From assembly GCA_963824105.1 (NCBI GenBank), contig CAWGNN010000002.1, forward strand, positions 1 through 23,388: a stretch of 23,388 nucleotides of DNA, in the 5' to 3' direction. Position 1 is the stretch's first letter, and every line of letters begins with the position of its first letter. The translations under genes and the position numbers were made by a program. The notes under the pieces were generated by a model, which saw only the letters and a list, made by a program, of their open reading frames with translations, had not been told where the DNA came from and searched no databases. Positions 22,693 through 23,388 of the stretch are shown here, one piece after another. This DNA comes from CAWDVB01 sp963824105. Lineage in GTDB: Bacteria; Actinomycetota; Actinomycetes; Propionibacteriales; Nocardioidaceae.

Positions 22693-23171
22693 CGGCCGGT
22701 CACCTTGCGCAGTGCCTCGACCACCGCGTCCGGCTCGGGTGGGCAGCCAGCGATCTCCAGGTCCACGTCGACGACGTCGGCGACGGCCCCCGCCACACCG
22801 GGTGCCCCAGCGAACGCGCCGCAGTTCCGGGCGCAATCGCCCATCGCGATCACCAGGCGGGGGGCGGGTGTCGCCTCCACGGTCAACTGGAGCGCTTCGC
22901 GCATGTTGTGTGTGACCACGCCGGTCACGAGGACGGCATCGGCGTGGCGGGGGGACGCCACCAGTCGCGCGCCGTAGCGCTCGGCGTCGTAGACCGGGCC
23001 GAAGGCCGCCGCCAGCTCGATCTCGCACCCGTTGCAGGATCCGGCGTCGACGTGACGGATCTGCACGCTCCCGCGCAACGGGGTAGGTACGCCGTCGAGC
23101 GGAGGGGGGGCGGGCGGGGCATCCTCGGCCACGCGGCCCGTCCTCCAGATGAGTCGGATCCAGGACCTCAC
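22689..23171 (-). CDS. NuoB/HycG-like small subunit with one [4Fe-4S] cluster
   Basis: Electron-transfer subunit of 160 residues, the first gene of the operon, equivalent to Rv0082. Cysteines for the proximal (N2-like) cluster are Cys46 and Cys49 in DAGSCNGCEIEL, Cys113 in MGDCARNCG and Cys143 in EIAGCPPEPDAV. Cys117 is an extra one. The CxxC spacing is that of group 4 hydrogenases, not the adjacent cysteines of NuoB. The middle (ADAVLVTGVVTHNMREAL) is the flavodoxin-like core. I take GTG 23171, because homologues begin with a short amphipathic helix (here SWIRLIWRTGRV). The frame is open to 23210. The operon's regulator, if any, lies to the right of the window, and no HyfH-type ferredoxin subunit is seen. 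Confidence 0.92.
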   Translation of the reverse strand: MRSWIRLIWRTGRVAEDAPPAPPPLDGVPTPLRGSVQIRHVDAGSCNGCEIELAAAFGPVYDAERYGARLVASPRHADAVLVTGVVTHNMREALQLTVEATPAPRLVIAMGDCARNCGAFAGAPGVAGAVADVVDVDLEIAGCPPEPDAVVEALRKVTGR

Positions 23172-23388
23172 GGCTACCGCCCGGCGAAGCCGAGGGCCGC
23201 GGCGGACCAACGACCAGCTGGCCTTCCGACCCGCATCCGCATCAACCGTCCGCCTCGGTCACCGGGTCATCCTCGCACAGCAGCTCGCCTCGCCTCGCGA
23301 CCGAGTCGGCGGCTGGGACGCGCACGCGCAGAAGGCCCCCGGCTGGAGCCGGGAGCCTTCTGCCAGGTGCTCTGGAACCGGCCGTCAC
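23172..23388. other. Upstream region of the Ehr operon
   Basis: No gene is supported in these 217 bp. They should hold the promoter of the six-gene minus-strand operon, but I could not pick out a convincing -35/-10 pair. The right part holds a long hairpin (23328-23363), described separately. Confidence 0.4.
23328..23363 (-). terminator. Hairpin with 17-bp stem, probable terminator of a gene beyond the window
   Basis: Arms 23328-23344 and 23347-23363 pair over 17 positions with a 2-nt loop. There is one non-Watson-Crick position: as minus-strand RNA it is a G-U wobble, as plus-strand RNA a C-A mismatch. The stem is therefore stronger in minus-strand RNA, suggesting it ends a transcript coming from the right. 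No T run follows. Confidence 0.65.

Noticed and set aside
16151..23171. Respiratory complex I (nuo) operon
   Set aside because: Subunits NuoE, F, G, I, J and K are not present as such, the small subunit has the CxxC of group 4 hydrogenases instead of the adjacent cysteines of NuoB, and gene order follows hyf/hyc.
16151..23171. Functional formate hydrogenlyase or H2-evolving hydrogenase
   Set aside because: Both cysteine pairs needed for the Ni-Fe centre are absent from HycE and no formate dehydrogenase or maturation genes are in view.

Overview
The window is high-GC, densely packed DNA with short intergenic gaps, many 1-8 bp gene overlaps and GTG starts. The gene families (a Lys/Ala-rich primary sigma factor, a group 2 sigma factor, a DUF4192 protein, an actinobacterial GCS2 ligase, and an Rv0082-Rv0087-like membrane complex) point to an actinomycete. 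A Nocardioides-like member of the Propionibacteriales is my best guess, by inference only. No tRNA, rRNA, CRISPR array, insertion sequence or phage gene was seen.

Layout. Bases 1-1590 (minus) hold the housekeeping sigma factor gene, which is interrupted by three single-base deletions. Next come an Asp/Glu racemase (+), a universal stress protein (-), a small conserved hypothetical (+), a GCS2-type glutamate-cysteine ligase-like protein (-), a DUF4192 protein (-) and DNA polymerase IV with an extra C-terminal domain (+). The pxpA-pxpB-pxpC 5-oxoprolinase operon (-) is divergent from an S9 oligopeptidase B-type peptidase (+). A group 2 sigma-70 factor (+) converges on coaE (-). An acyl-CoA synthetase-like protein (+) follows, then a HigB/HigA toxin-antitoxin locus whose toxin gene is broken, and a small secreted protein. 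A strong hairpin at 16077-16112 separates these from the last block.

The last 7 kb (16151-23171, minus) is one tightly coupled six-gene operon for a membrane-bound complex I/group 4 hydrogenase-like enzyme. In order of transcription it has a NuoB-like Fe-S subunit, a HyfB-like antiporter subunit, HycD/NuoH-like, HycP/HyfE-like, HycQ/HyfF-like and HycE (NuoC-NuoD-like). Order and sizes match Mycobacterium tuberculosis Rv0082-Rv0087 as I remember it. The catalytic subunit lacks the cysteine pairs that bind Ni-Fe, so this is best described as an energy-converting hydrogenase-related (Ehr) complex with unknown substrate. It is the most interesting system in the window.

Other themes: several genes have a -10-like hexamer about 6 nt before the start codon, suggesting leaderless mRNAs. 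The indels in sigA and higB look like sequencing or assembly errors, or, for higB, genuine decay.
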